Below, piece after piece: positions 1-10,223 of a DNA stretch of 64,000 nt. Origin of the DNA: Brevundimonas subvibrioides. GTDB lineage: Bacteria > Pseudomonadota > Alphaproteobacteria > Caulobacterales > Caulobacteraceae. Below the pieces are notes generated by a model that searched no databases, was not told the origin of the DNA, and saw nothing but the letters and a program-made list of their open reading frames with translations. Where the stretch lies: assembly GCA_002280475.1 (NCBI GenBank), contig NCEB01000004.1, forward strand, positions 40,647-104,646. Reading direction: 5' to 3'. The translations under genes and the position numbers were made by a program. How positions within the stretch are numbered: the first letter of the stretch is position 1; the number at the start of each line of letters is the position of its first letter.

Positions 1-1
1 G

Positions 2-634
2 ACGGCCTTGCTTCTGGCCGCTCTCAGCGTCGCCGCCGCCCCTGCCGGTCGACAGGCCCGGTCGGCATCGCCTCCGGACGCGGACGCCGAGGCCCGGGCC
101 ATCACCCAGATCGTCACGGCCGCGGAGGTCGCCGCCTGGGCGCGCGCGCATCGGGACGTTCAGGCCATGCTGGTCGCGGCGCGGATGATGGACGATGTCC
201 GCACGCGCCAGGAAAGCGGCGACGCGCCGTTTCTGACCGCGTCGACCTTGCTGGATGAGGCCGAGGCCATGGCCGGGGACGACCCGGCGATCCGGGCCGA
301 GATCCTGCGGCTTCGAACCCAGGACAAGGGGGTCCGCGCCTCGGCCTTCGGGGCCGGTCCGATCGTTCTGGTCCGACGGGTGCAAGCGCGCCAGACCTTC
401 GGCTTCGAGATCGAGGTCAGGCGCGACGAGGTCTTGCGGGTGGCGGCGATCGGCGACGGCGACACCAACATCGACCTGGTGCTGAGGGACCGGTCCGGCA
501 CGATCGTGTGCTTGGACAGCTCCCAGGATCATTACCCCGTCTGCACCGTCGCCCGCCCCCAGGGCGGGGCCCTGCGGGTCGAGGTGGTCAACCACGGCGG
601 GGTGTGGTCGCGGGTGCAGATCCTCACAAATTAG
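2..634 (+). CDS. Secreted hypothetical protein, N-terminus outside window
   Basis: The frame is open to the left edge. The first visible residues are a hydrophobic Ala/Leu-rich stretch ending near AAAPAG, which looks like the core of a signal peptide whose basic start lies upstream; a TTG at 8 is the first start-like codon inside the window. The middle is helical and the last ~90 residues (from VRRVQARQTF) alternate like a small beta-sandwich, with phrases such as NIDLVLRD and LRVEVVNHGG that recall pre-peptidase C-terminal (PPC) type domains of exported proteins. I do not recognise the family and give no function. A 40-nt intergenic repeat starts immediately after the TAG stop. Confidence 0.6.
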   Translation, partial: TALLLAALSVAAAPAGRQARSASPPDADAEARAITQIVTAAEVAAWARAHRDVQAMLVAARMMDDVRTRQESGDAPFLTASTLLDEAEAMAGDDPAIRAEILRLRTQDKGVRASAFGAGPIVLVRRVQARQTFGFEIEVRRDEVLRVAAIGDGDTNIDLVLRDRSGTIVCLDSSQDHYPVCTVARPQGGALRVEVVNHGGVWSRVQILTN

Positions 635-635
635 C

Positions 636-675
636 GCGCTACCGCTCGCGACGCGGTCGCTCGCTGCTTGAGCGC
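636..675 (+). repeat. 40-nt hairpin repeat, copy A
   Basis: Full-length copy of the intergenic repeat family of this window: outer ends GCGCT and AGCGC, inner arms GCGAC and GTCGC around a GCG loop. It follows the stop codon of the first gene directly and lies between it and the minus-strand cyclotransferase. It is identical to copies B and G. Confidence 0.85.
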
Positions 676-733
676 GAAGGGGTTGCCGCGACGGGCAGGC
701 GGAGTGCCCGCTGCTCCTCGTCGGTATCCGACG

Positions 734-1567
734 TCAGCGCGGCTGGGTGACACGGATTTCGAACAGCTTGGGCCAGTTCTTGCCTGTGACGAACAGCCGC
801 CGGGTCGCGGGGTCCCAGGCGATGCCGTTCAGGACCTCGTCATTTGGATCGGCGACCTCGCCCGCGGCCAGCAGGCCCGACAGGTCGATCACCGACAGGA
901 TATTGCCGGTCGCCGGATCGATGCGCAGGATGGCGTCCGTCTGCCAGACATTGGCCCATACCTCGCCGTCGATGAACTCCAGCTCGTTCAGGCGACCGAC
1001 CGGGCGGCCCTGCCAGTTGACGGTGACCCCGCCAGTCTCGGCGAAGGTCGTCGGATCCAGGAACCTGAGCCGCGCGGTGCCGTCCGACAGGATCAGCCGC
1101 GTCCCGTCGTGGGTCAGACCCCAGCCCTCTCCGGCGTAGTCGAAGCTGCCCTCGGGCTCCAGTGTGTCCGGATCCCACACGAAACCTCGCCCGTTCTGCC
1201 AGGTCAGGCTGATCAGCCGATCGCCGATCAGGGTCAGGCCTTCGCCGAAGAAGGCGGTGTCCAGCTCCCGCTTCATCAGCACTGCGCCGTCCTCCAGCCG
1301 GACGCGGCGGACGGTCGAGGGATAGCGGCCGGTGCTTTCCAGCAACTCGCCGTTGCGGAACACCAGGCCCTGGGTGAAGGCGGTCGGGTCGTGGGGATAG
1401 GTGGCGACGATCTCATAGCCCTGGCGGGGCGGCCGGGCGATCGGCGCTGCTTGTTGAGCGGCCGCAGGGGCGGTTTGCGGCGTCTGGCCGTGGGCCCAGG
1501 CCGCTGGCGCGAGGGCCGCGCCAACCGCCAGTCCGGCCGCGAGGCCGGCGAGACGCCGCGACCGCAT
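734..1567 (-). CDS. Glutaminyl-peptide cyclotransferase (glutamine cyclotransferase)
   Basis: 277 residues with an N-terminal signal peptide (basic start, hydrophobic Ala/Leu stretch ending AWAHG), so an exported protein. The mature part matches the plant/bacterial-type glutamine cyclotransferase beta-propeller: repeated blades with FTQGLVF near the start, FFGEGLT, GWGLTHDG, LNELEFIDGEVWANVWQ and LNGIAWDP near the end. The family converts N-terminal Gln to pyroglutamate. The start ATG (1567) overlaps the stop of the TerC-like gene by one base (TGATG), so the two are translationally coupled. The open frame runs further upstream, but only as a shadow of the TerC gene. Confidence 0.85.
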   Translation of the reverse strand: MRSRRLAGLAAGLAVGAALAPAAWAHGQTPQTAPAAAQQAAPIARPPRQGYEIVATYPHDPTAFTQGLVFRNGELLESTGRYPSTVRRVRLEDGAVLMKRELDTAFFGEGLTLIGDRLISLTWQNGRGFVWDPDTLEPEGSFDYAGEGWGLTHDGTRLILSDGTARLRFLDPTTFAETGGVTVNWQGRPVGRLNELEFIDGEVWANVWQTDAILRIDPATGNILSVIDLSGLLAAGEVADPNDEVLNGIAWDPATRRLFVTGKNWPKLFEIRVTQPR

Positions 1568-2397
1568 CACCGCGCCGTGTCGGTCGCGGCCTCGGCCTCG
1601 GCCGCGCGCGCCCGCGCCTCGGCCGCGTCCGCCGCCTGGCGCGCGGCCTTGGCCTTGTCCTGTTTGGACTGGGAGGACCGGCTGAGCATGTTCAGCGCCT
1701 CGACCCCGGCCGAGAAGGCCATGGCCGCGTAGATGTAGCCCTTGGGCACATGATAGCCGAAGCCGTCGGCGATCAGCACCATGCCGATCATCAGGAGGAA
1801 GCCCAGGGCCAGCATGACCACGCCGGGGTTCTTGGCGATGAAGTTGGCCAGGGGGTCGGCGGCCAGCAGCATCACGGTGACCGCCGCCAGGACCGCCACG
1901 ACCATGATCGGCAGATGCTCGGTCATGCCTACGGCCGTCAGGATCGAGTCGATCGAGAACACCAGATCCAGGATGATGATCTGAACGATGGCCGAACCCG
2001 CGTTCATGATGGCCGTGTCCTTCTTGTCGAGGACGTCGTGCGACGGGGTGGGGTCCACGGTGTGGTGGATTTCCTTGGTCGCCTTCCAGACCAGGAACAG
2101 GCCGCCCGCGATCAGGATCAGGTCCTTCCACGAGAAGGTGTTGCCCATGACCGTGAAGACCGGCTCAACCAGACCGACCAGCCAGGCGATGATCGACAGC
2201 AGCGCCAGACGCATGACGAGCGCGAGGGCGATGCCGATGCGACGGACCCGTTGGCGCTGATGCTCGGGCAGCTTGTTCGACAGGATCGAGATGAAGATCA
2301 GGTTGTCGATGCCCAGCACGACCTCGAGCACCACCAGGGTGACGAGCGCCGCCCAGGCGGCGGGATCGGAGAGCAGGGGGACGATGCTGTCGAGCAT
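1567..2397 (-). CDS. TerC family integral membrane protein
   Basis: 276 residues with at least seven hydrophobic segments. It carries the TerC signature near the N-terminus ([17 protein letters not shown], residues ~22-38) and its second half-repeat ([15 protein letters not shown]), whose acidic residues lie inside the membrane. TerC proteins are linked to metal-ion export, in E. coli Alx to manganese; the substrate here is unknown. The tail after the last membrane segment is Ala/Glu/Arg rich. It is first in a two-gene unit with the cyclotransferase. I looked for a yybP-ykoY manganese riboswitch in 2398-2640 and did not see one. Confidence 0.85.
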   Translation of the reverse strand: MLDSIVPLLSDPAAWAALVTLVVLEVVLGIDNLIFISILSNKLPEHQRQRVRRIGIALALVMRLALLSIIAWLVGLVEPVFTVMGNTFSWKDLILIAGGLFLVWKATKEIHHTVDPTPSHDVLDKKDTAIMNAGSAIVQIIILDLVFSIDSILTAVGMTEHLPIMVVAVLAAVTVMLLAADPLANFIAKNPGVVMLALGFLLMIGMVLIADGFGYHVPKGYIYAAMAFSAGVEALNMLSRSSQSKQDKAKAARQAADAAEARARAAEAEAATDTAR

Positions 2398-2644
2398 GGG
2401 AAATCCGGAAACGGGAGGGGCACTCCTCTAGGCCACGGCGCGCGCCCACGATCAACCCCGCTGCATGCGCCGTCCTGCCTCGGTTGCGGGGGCGAAAGAT
2501 GAGTGCTATCAGGCGCCCGGCTTAGCGAGGGGCGTTTCACACGAGACGGCCCCCTCCGTGCTTTCCTTAAGCATTACAAGCCTTTGACCGGCGCGAAGCT
2601 CGCGACCGGTCGTTTGGCGAAACCGCATATCGGACGGACGGGTC

Positions 2645-3199
2645 TTGGCTGACGATTTCAGAACGACGGAAGTCGGCGGGCGCTATGCCCAGGCGCTGTT
2701 CGACCTGGCGCTGGAAACCGGCCACCTGGACGCCGTGCGGGCCGATCTGGCGTCCCTGCGCGCTGCCTGGATCGAGAGCGCGGACCTGCGCCGTCTGGCC
2801 ACCTCTCCGGTCATGGCCGCCGAGGACCAGCAGCGGGGCCTGGTCGCCATCGCCGACAAGGCCCGGTTCGAGACCACCACCCGCAACTTCCTCGGCCTGC
2901 TGGGCCAGAACGGCCGCGCGCGCGACCTGCCCGCCGTGATCGCCGGCTTCGAGGCCCTGTATTCGGCCCACACCGGTGTCGTCGCTGCCGAGGTCGTCTC
3001 GGCCGTGCCGCTGTCGACGGCCCAGACCACCCATATCCGCTCGGCCCTGTCCAAGGCGCTGGGCAAGGCCCCGGAAATGACCGCCCGTGTCGATCCGTCG
3101 ATCCTGGGCGGGCTCAAGGTCAAGGTCGGCTCGACGCTGTTCGACGCCTCGCTGAAGACCAAGCTCGACCAGATGAAGTTCGCTCTCAAACGGGCCTGA
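2645..3199 (+). CDS. atpH: F1F0 ATP synthase subunit delta
   Basis: 184 residues, the usual length. Delta forms the peripheral stalk that holds F1 against F0. Typical features are the N-terminal helical domain opening with GGRYAQALFDLALE and the C-terminal end with VDPSILGGLKVKVGSTLFDASLKTK. The start is TTG at 2645 (LADD), the only sensible start before the conserved N-terminus. It is the first gene of the alphaproteobacterial F1 operon atpHAGDC. The F0 genes are not in the window, as is usual for this class, where F1 and F0 are in separate operons. Confidence 0.95.
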   Translation: MADDFRTTEVGGRYAQALFDLALETGHLDAVRADLASLRAAWIESADLRRLATSPVMAAEDQQRGLVAIADKARFETTTRNFLGLLGQNGRARDLPAVIAGFEALYSAHTGVVAAEVVSAVPLSTAQTTHIRSALSKALGKAPEMTARVDPSILGGLKVKVGSTLFDASLKTKLDQMKFALKRA

Positions 3200-3204
3200 C
3201 GTAA

Positions 3205-4739
<1,535 letters not shown>

Positions 4740-4770
4740 GCCTGACGGAAAGCTGAGAGAGTAGCGCCCG

Positions 4771-5557
4771 ATGGCCAGCCTCAAGGAAATGCGCAATCGG
4801 ATCGGAAGCGTGAAGTCCACGCAGAAGATCACGAAAGCCCTGAACATGGTCGCCGCGGCCAAGCTACGACGCGCCCAGGCTGCTGGCCGGAACGGGCTCG
4901 GACAAGAAGCACCTCGTCGTCGTGGCGACCGGCGACAAGGGTCTGGCGGGCGGCTTCAACACCAACGTCATCCGGGCCGCGCGCGAGCGGATCAACAGCC
5001 TGATCGCCGACGGCAAGGACGTGCGGATCATCGCCGTGGGCCGTAAGGTCCGCGACGGCCTGACGCGCCTGTACGGCAACAGGATCATCCGCACCTTCGA
5101 GCTCTCGGAGCACAAGGTGATCGGCATGAACACCGCCGAGCCGATCGCCGAGCTGGTGGCCCAGGAGTTCGAGGCCGGCAACGCCGACGTCGTGACCCTG
5201 TTCTACAGCCGGTTTCAGTCGGTCATCTCGCAGGTGCCGACGCCCAAGCAGCTGGTTCCCGCCGAAGTCGACGCCGACGCCCCGCCGATCGACCTGAACG
5301 GCGCGGTCTATGAGTACGAGCCTTCCGAGGAAGAGATCCTAGAGACGCTCCTGCCGCGCAACATCAAGACCCAGATCCTGGCCGTCCTGCTCGAGAACCA
5401 GGCCAGCTTCTTCGGGGCCCAGATGGGCGCCATGGACAACGCCACGCGCAACGCGGGCGATCTCATCAACTCGCTGACGCTGCAGTACAACCGCAAGCGC
5501 CAGGCCCAGATCACCACCGAACTGATCGAGATCATCGCCGGCGCGGAAGCGCTCTGA
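4771..5557 (+). pseudogene. atpG: F1F0 ATP synthase subunit gamma, broken by internal deletion
   Basis: The start at 4771 gives the classic gamma N-terminus ([19 protein letters not shown], then [12 protein letters not shown]). From about 4861 the frame is wrong and the true protein continues in the next frame as [15 protein letters not shown] and on to 5557, ending in the usual [16 protein letters not shown] helix. Against other alphaproteobacterial gamma subunits about 32 codons between AAK and DAPRLL are missing and 4 bases remain, so about 92 bp are gone and the frame is broken. Gamma is the central rotating shaft; the lost part belongs to its N-terminal coiled-coil helix. The rare codons CTA and CGA that appear if the first frame is read on confirm that the sequence after the junction belongs to the second frame. 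Confidence 0.9.
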
Positions 5558-7152
<1,595 letters not shown>

Positions 7153-7153
<1 letters not shown>

Positions 7154-7422
7154 TGGCCGCAAAGCTCAGCTTTTCCCTGGTCGCGCCGGAACGCGAGGTC
7201 TTCTCGGGCCTCGTGGACCAGGTCGACGCACCGGGCGTCGAGGGCGACTTCGGCGTCCTGGCGGCGCATGCGCCTTTCATGACGGCGCTGCGCGAAGGCA
7301 TGGTCACGGTCATCGACGGCTCCAGCCGCCGGGTCTTTTCGGTCAAGGGGGGCTTCGCCGACGTGACGCCGGCCGGACTGACCATCCTGGCCGAGGAAGC
7401 CGCCGAGGTCTCGGTCCAGTAA
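7153..7422 (+). CDS. atpC: F1F0 ATP synthase subunit epsilon
   Basis: 89 residues: the N-terminal beta-barrel of epsilon (SFSLVAPEREVFSG, then APGVEGDFGVLAAHAPF and FSVKGGFADV) without the long C-terminal helical hairpin of the E. coli protein. This short form is usual in Caulobacterales. Epsilon links gamma to the c-ring and can inhibit ATP hydrolysis. Its ATG overlaps the atpD stop (TGATG), so translation is coupled. It is the last gene of the F1 operon. Confidence 0.95.
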
Positions 7423-7455
7423 TGAGGGGACCTGACGGTCCCCGTCGGTCCTGAC

Positions 7456-7779
7456 ATGACCGCGCTCCTCTACGTTCTGGCAGCCGGCGCGGAAATCGCC
7501 GGCTGTTTCGCGTTCTGGGCCTGGCTGAGGCTGGACCGGTCGCCGCTGTGGGCCATTCCCGGCGCGGCGTCGCTGGTCCTGTTCGCCTGGCTGCTGACGC
7601 GGGTCGAGGCCGACGCGGCGGGGCGAGCCTATGCGGCCTATGGCGGGGTCTATATCGCCGCCTCCCTGCTGTGGCTGTGGCTGGTCGAGCACCGCGCGCC
7701 GGATCGCTGGGACCTCCTCGGCGCGGGCCTGTGCCTGATCGGGGCGGCGGTCATCCTGTTCGGGCCCCGGGGGGTCTGA
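7456..7779 (+). CDS. YnfA family small membrane protein (UPF0060)
   Basis: 107 residues with four hydrophobic segments and the YnfA hallmarks: [16 protein letters not shown] at the start, [22 protein letters not shown] in the middle and [17 protein letters not shown] at the end. The fold resembles small multidrug resistance proteins. A role in drug efflux has been proposed for some members but is not settled. It sits between atpC and an SMR pump on the same strand. Confidence 0.9.
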   Translation: MTALLYVLAAGAEIAGCFAFWAWLRLDRSPLWAIPGAASLVLFAWLLTRVEADAAGRAYAAYGGVYIAASLLWLWLVEHRAPDRWDLLGAGLCLIGAAVILFGPRGV

Positions 7780-7847
7780 GACGCCGGCTTGAAGCCCGGG
7801 CTCCCGCGTCCTAGATAGCCGCCTGCAAGACGAGGCCACGTCCTCGC

Positions 7848-7898
7848 CCCCGGTTCGCCGGGGCCAAGCCCGGGACGGCCCGGCCTTTCGCAAGGAGG
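7848..7898 (+). promoter_or_regulatory. Tandem hairpins before the SMR pump, possible guanidine-II-like element
   Basis: Two hairpins lie in tandem directly before the ribosome binding site AAGGAGG (7892-7898). The first is a 6-bp stem CCCCGG/CCGGGG with a TTCG loop (7848-7863). The second is a 5-bp stem CCGGG/CCCGG with the loop ACGG (7870-7883). An ACGR loop on a short GC stem just before the start codon is the hallmark of each half of the guanidine-II (mini-ykkC) riboswitch, which often controls SMR guanidinium exporters. The first hairpin lacks the ACGR loop, so the full motif is not met. Confidence 0.3.
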
Positions 7899-7905
7899 GC
7901 CGAGC

Positions 7906-8226
7906 GTGGCCTGGGTTTATCTGATCATCGCCGGACTGCTGGAAGTGGTCTGGGCGTTCTCCATGAAGCAATCCGCCGGGTTCACGAAGCTGGTCCCCAG
8001 CCTGATCACGCTCGGCACCATGGGCGTCAGCTTCGCCCTGCTGTCCCTGGCCATGAAGAGCCTGCCACTGGGCACGGCCTACACCGTCTGGACCGGCATC
8101 GGGGCTGTCGGGGCTTTCATCGTCGGGGTGATCTGGCTGAATGAGGGCGTGCATCCCATGCGGGTCGCGGCTGCGGGCTTGATCGTGGCTGGTCTGGTTT
8201 TGATGCGGCTCGCGCCCAGTACTTAG
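7906..8226 (+). CDS. SMR family transporter, SugE/Gdx-type guanidinium exporter
   Basis: 106 residues with four transmembrane helices. The essential membrane Glu is in the first helix (AGLLEVVWAFSMKQS, Glu13), and WAFSMKQSAGF with the later GTAYTVWTGIGAVGAF matches the Gdx (SugE) branch rather than the EmrE branch. Gdx proteins export guanidinium in exchange for protons as antiparallel dimers. The start is GTG at 7906, seven bases after a good AAGGAGG site. The neighbouring hairpin with an ACGG loop fits guanidine control but does not prove it. The gene ends where repeat copy B begins. Confidence 0.88.
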   Translation: MAWVYLIIAGLLEVVWAFSMKQSAGFTKLVPSLITLGTMGVSFALLSLAMKSLPLGTAYTVWTGIGAVGAFIVGVIWLNEGVHPMRVAAAGLIVAGLVLMRLAPST

Positions 8227-8227
8227 G

Positions 8228-8267
8228 GCGCTACCGCTCGCGACGCGGTCGCTCGCTGCTTGAGCGC
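8228..8267 (+). repeat. 40-nt hairpin repeat, copy B
   Basis: It fills the whole gap between the convergent SMR pump gene (stop 8226) and rppH (stop 8272). It is identical to copies A and G. Inner arms GCGAC/GTCGC enclose the loop GCG. In this position it could act as a bidirectional terminator, although no T-run follows. Confidence 0.85.
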
Positions 8268-8271
8268 GGGC

Positions 8272-8769
8272 TTAGGCCGCGAACCGGCTGAACGCCGCGA
8301 CGACCTGTTCATAGGCGTCGCGCTTGAAGGGCACGATCAGGTCGGGCGCTTCGGCCAGTCGGCCCCAGCGCCAGGCGTCGAACTCGATCTCGGCCCCATG
8401 CTCAAGAAGGGCGCGGTCCAGCGCGATCTCGGCGTCGTCGCCGGTGAAGCGGAAGGCGAACCAGGCCTGTTTCTGGCCGTCCCAGGGCTTTCGGCCGTCG
8501 CGGACATGCTGGGCCTTCAGAGCCTCGGGGAAGTCGTAGACGATCCAGCCGTCTGTTTGCCCGAGCAGAGTGGCGGAGGTGACGCCGGTCTCCTCCTCCA
8601 GCTCGCGCCGGGCGGCGGCTTCGAGGTCCTCGCCCTTGTCGACGCCGCCTTGCGGGAACTGCCAGGCGTGTCCCTCGCTCATGCCCGCGCGGCGGCCGTA
8701 CCAGACCAGGCCCTGGGCGTTGAACAGGACGACGCCGACGTTGGGGCGGTGGTGGGGGTGGTCGGTCAT
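8272..8769 (-). CDS. rppH: RNA pyrophosphohydrolase (Nudix)
   Basis: 165 residues. The Nudix box GGVDKGEDLEAAARRELEEE with the following TGV spans residues 41-63 and holds the metal-binding Glu residues. The flanking RPNVGVVLFN and WQFPQGG are typical of RppH/IalA, which removes pyrophosphate from mRNA 5' ends and so triggers decay. The start is ATG 8769 (MTDHPHHRPNVGV). The frame stays open to 8844, but that part is translated heptamer repeat (LLPTAYCLLP) and not protein. It is the last gene of the minus-strand cluster that begins with obgE and nadD. Confidence 0.92.
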   Translation of the reverse strand: MTDHPHHRPNVGVVLFNAQGLVWYGRRAGMSEGHAWQFPQGGVDKGEDLEAAARRELEEETGVTSATLLGQTDGWIVYDFPEALKAQHVRDGRKPWDGQKQAWFAFRFTGDDAEIALDRALLEHGAEIEFDAWRWGRLAEAPDLIVPFKRDAYEQVVAAFSRFAA

Positions 8770-8777
8770 CCAAGCAT

Positions 8778-8802
8778 TAGGCAGTAGGCAGTAGGCAGTA
8801 GG
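8778..8802 (+). repeat. TAGGCAG heptamer array, left arm at locus 1
   Basis: Three perfect TAGGCAG units plus TAGG, just upstream of the rppH start. The inverted partner lies at 8875-8898, so the two arrays could form a long stem with a loop of about 70 bases. Confidence 0.9.
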
Positions 8803-8874
8803 AAGCAAGGAAAATGGTGGGTCGCGTCGCGTCGCGCTCGGCACAGGATTGGCAGGGCCGCGAGATCGCTTGAT

Positions 8875-8898
8875 CCTACTGCCTACTGCCTACTGCCT
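8875..8898 (-). repeat. TAGGCAG heptamer array, right arm at locus 1
   Basis: Three perfect CCTACTG units plus CCT, the reverse complement of the array at 8778-8802. It ends 11 bases before the stop of the polysaccharide deacetylase gene. The pair bounds most of the intergenic stretch between the two minus-strand genes. Confidence 0.9.
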
Positions 8899-8909
8899 GT
8901 TGCCTCGCC

Positions 8910-10106
8910 TTATCGCCCCGGCCGCGCCGTCATCGCCGAGGCGGGTGCCAGCTGAACGCCCCGCGCCTCCAGGCCGACGGCCCAGCGGGCGGCGGCCTCG
9001 ACGGTGACGGGGTAGGCGAAGCCGGTGCCCAGCGCCGCGCCGCGCGTCTTGGCGGCGGCCTCCAGAGCATTCAGGCGGCCGATGATGGCGGCGGGGGTCT
9101 GGGTCTCATCGACGATGGTGTCGGCGGATGCTCGCGCCCAGGCACCGGGGCGGCGCCGCGCCATGCCGTCGTCGAGGAAAGCCAGGCCGCGCTGGCGCAG
9201 GGTGCCGAGGAAGGCGCTCATGCCCGCGTCGGAGGTCACGAAGCGGTCGCCGAGATAGTTGGTCACCCCGAAATAGCCGGTCGCGCGGCCGAGCAGCCAG
9301 GTCATCTTGGCCTCGACGTCGTCGGGCGTGGCGTTGGCCAGCAGGGTGTAGGGGCCGGGGTCGTTGTTGGGATAGCCGGTCGGCTCCATCGGGATCTCGA
9401 TCATCACCTCGTGGCCCTGACGCCGGGCCAGGTCGATCCATCCCTGGAGACCCTCGGCATAGGGCACGAAGGACAGGGTGACCTCGGGCGGCAGCCGCTC
9501 GATGGCGGCGCGGGTGGTGACGGCGTTGAGGCCGAGGCCCCCGACGATCAGGGCGACGCGGGGGCGGCCGTTCGGCTGGAACGGTCGGGCATAGGCCTGG
9601 GCCGGGACGCGGCCGTCGGTGGCGATGACGGGCAGGGGGCCGTTGGGGCCCGGTTGGCTGAGGCCCGCGATGGGGGCGGCGACCAGAGGCTGGGCCGGGA
9701 CGACGGGGGCGGCGATGGCCGAGCCGCCGGCGACGGTCGCCCCGTCCGGCAGGGTGATCAGGGCGTCGCCGCCGGCCGCGCCGCTGTCCATCAGGGCCGG
9801 ATCGGCCAGACCCTGCCAGGCGGCGAACCCGCCCATGGAGAAGGCCTCGAGACCGGTCGGCGCGGGCGCTGCGGCGGGGGCCTCGCGCTTCAGCGCAACG
9901 CGGGCAGAGGGCGTCCCGGCGCGGGGATCGCCGAGCACGGTCAGGAACAGTGCGGCGGCGGAGAGCAGCAGCAGGCCGGCGGCACCGACGGCGACCGGAG
10001 GCTTCTTCAGCACGGCCAGGATGGCCCTGGAGTCGAGTTTGGGGCCCCGCGAGGCGGGGGGGCTGCCGGCGGCGGCGGCGAGGGCGGACTGGCGCTTGGC
10101 GAACAT
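8910..10106 (-). CDS. Divergent polysaccharide deacetylase family protein (YibQ/DUF610)
   Basis: 398 residues from ATG 10106 (MFAKRQSAL); an upstream in-frame start at 10160 is less likely. One transmembrane segment at about residues 39-57 anchors it to the inner membrane, followed by an Ala/Pro/Gly-rich periplasmic linker. The C-terminal domain from PRVALIVGGLGLNA onward is the divergent polysaccharide deacetylase fold (LPPEVTLSFVPYAEGLQGW, HEVMIEIPMEP, FVTSDAGMSAFL, FLDDG). The family lies beside envC and ctpA in many Gram-negatives and is thought to act on the cell envelope; no activity is established for this branch. Confidence 0.85.
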   Translation of the reverse strand: MFAKRQSALAAAAGSPPASRGPKLDSRAILAVLKKPPVAVGAAGLLLLSAAALFLTVLGDPRAGTPSARVALKREAPAAAPAPTGLEAFSMGGFAAWQGLADPALMDSGAAGGDALITLPDGATVAGGSAIAAPVVPAQPLVAAPIAGLSQPGPNGPLPVIATDGRVPAQAYARPFQPNGRPRVALIVGGLGLNAVTTRAAIERLPPEVTLSFVPYAEGLQGWIDLARRQGHEVMIEIPMEPTGYPNNDPGPYTLLANATPDDVEAKMTWLLGRATGYFGVTNYLGDRFVTSDAGMSAFLGTLRQRGLAFLDDGMARRRPGAWARASADTIVDETQTPAAIIGRLNALEAAAKTRGAALGTGFAYPVTVEAAARWAVGLEARGVQLAPASAMTARPGR

Positions 10107-10223
10107 GGACGACGTCGAACGCTCTGAGGACGGCCGCCGGACGGATTCCGGACGGCGCACTTCGAGGCTGAGGATGACGGGCGGCGGTTAAGAAACCCTA
10201 ACGCGCCGTTAGCCATGACCGGC

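Noticed and set aside
1568..2131. N-terminal extension of the cyclotransferase frame to 465 residues
   Set aside because: It overlaps the TerC gene in another frame, has no similarity, and the signal peptide starts exactly at ATG 1567.
2398..2640. Possible yybP-ykoY manganese riboswitch before the TerC-like gene
   Set aside because: None of the conserved segments could be found on the minus strand.
8770..8844. Upstream start for rppH giving LLPTAYCLLP residues
   Set aside because: These residues are translated heptamer repeat; the conserved Nudix protein begins at ATG 8769. The same applies to the HAD gene between 18741 and 18806.
10188..10206. TTAA...CTAAC, similar to a CtrA binding site (TTAA-N7-TTAAC)
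   Set aside because: The spacing and second half-site do not match, and the position between two same-strand genes is unconvincing. Similar loose TTAA matches at 37258 and 41528 were also left out.
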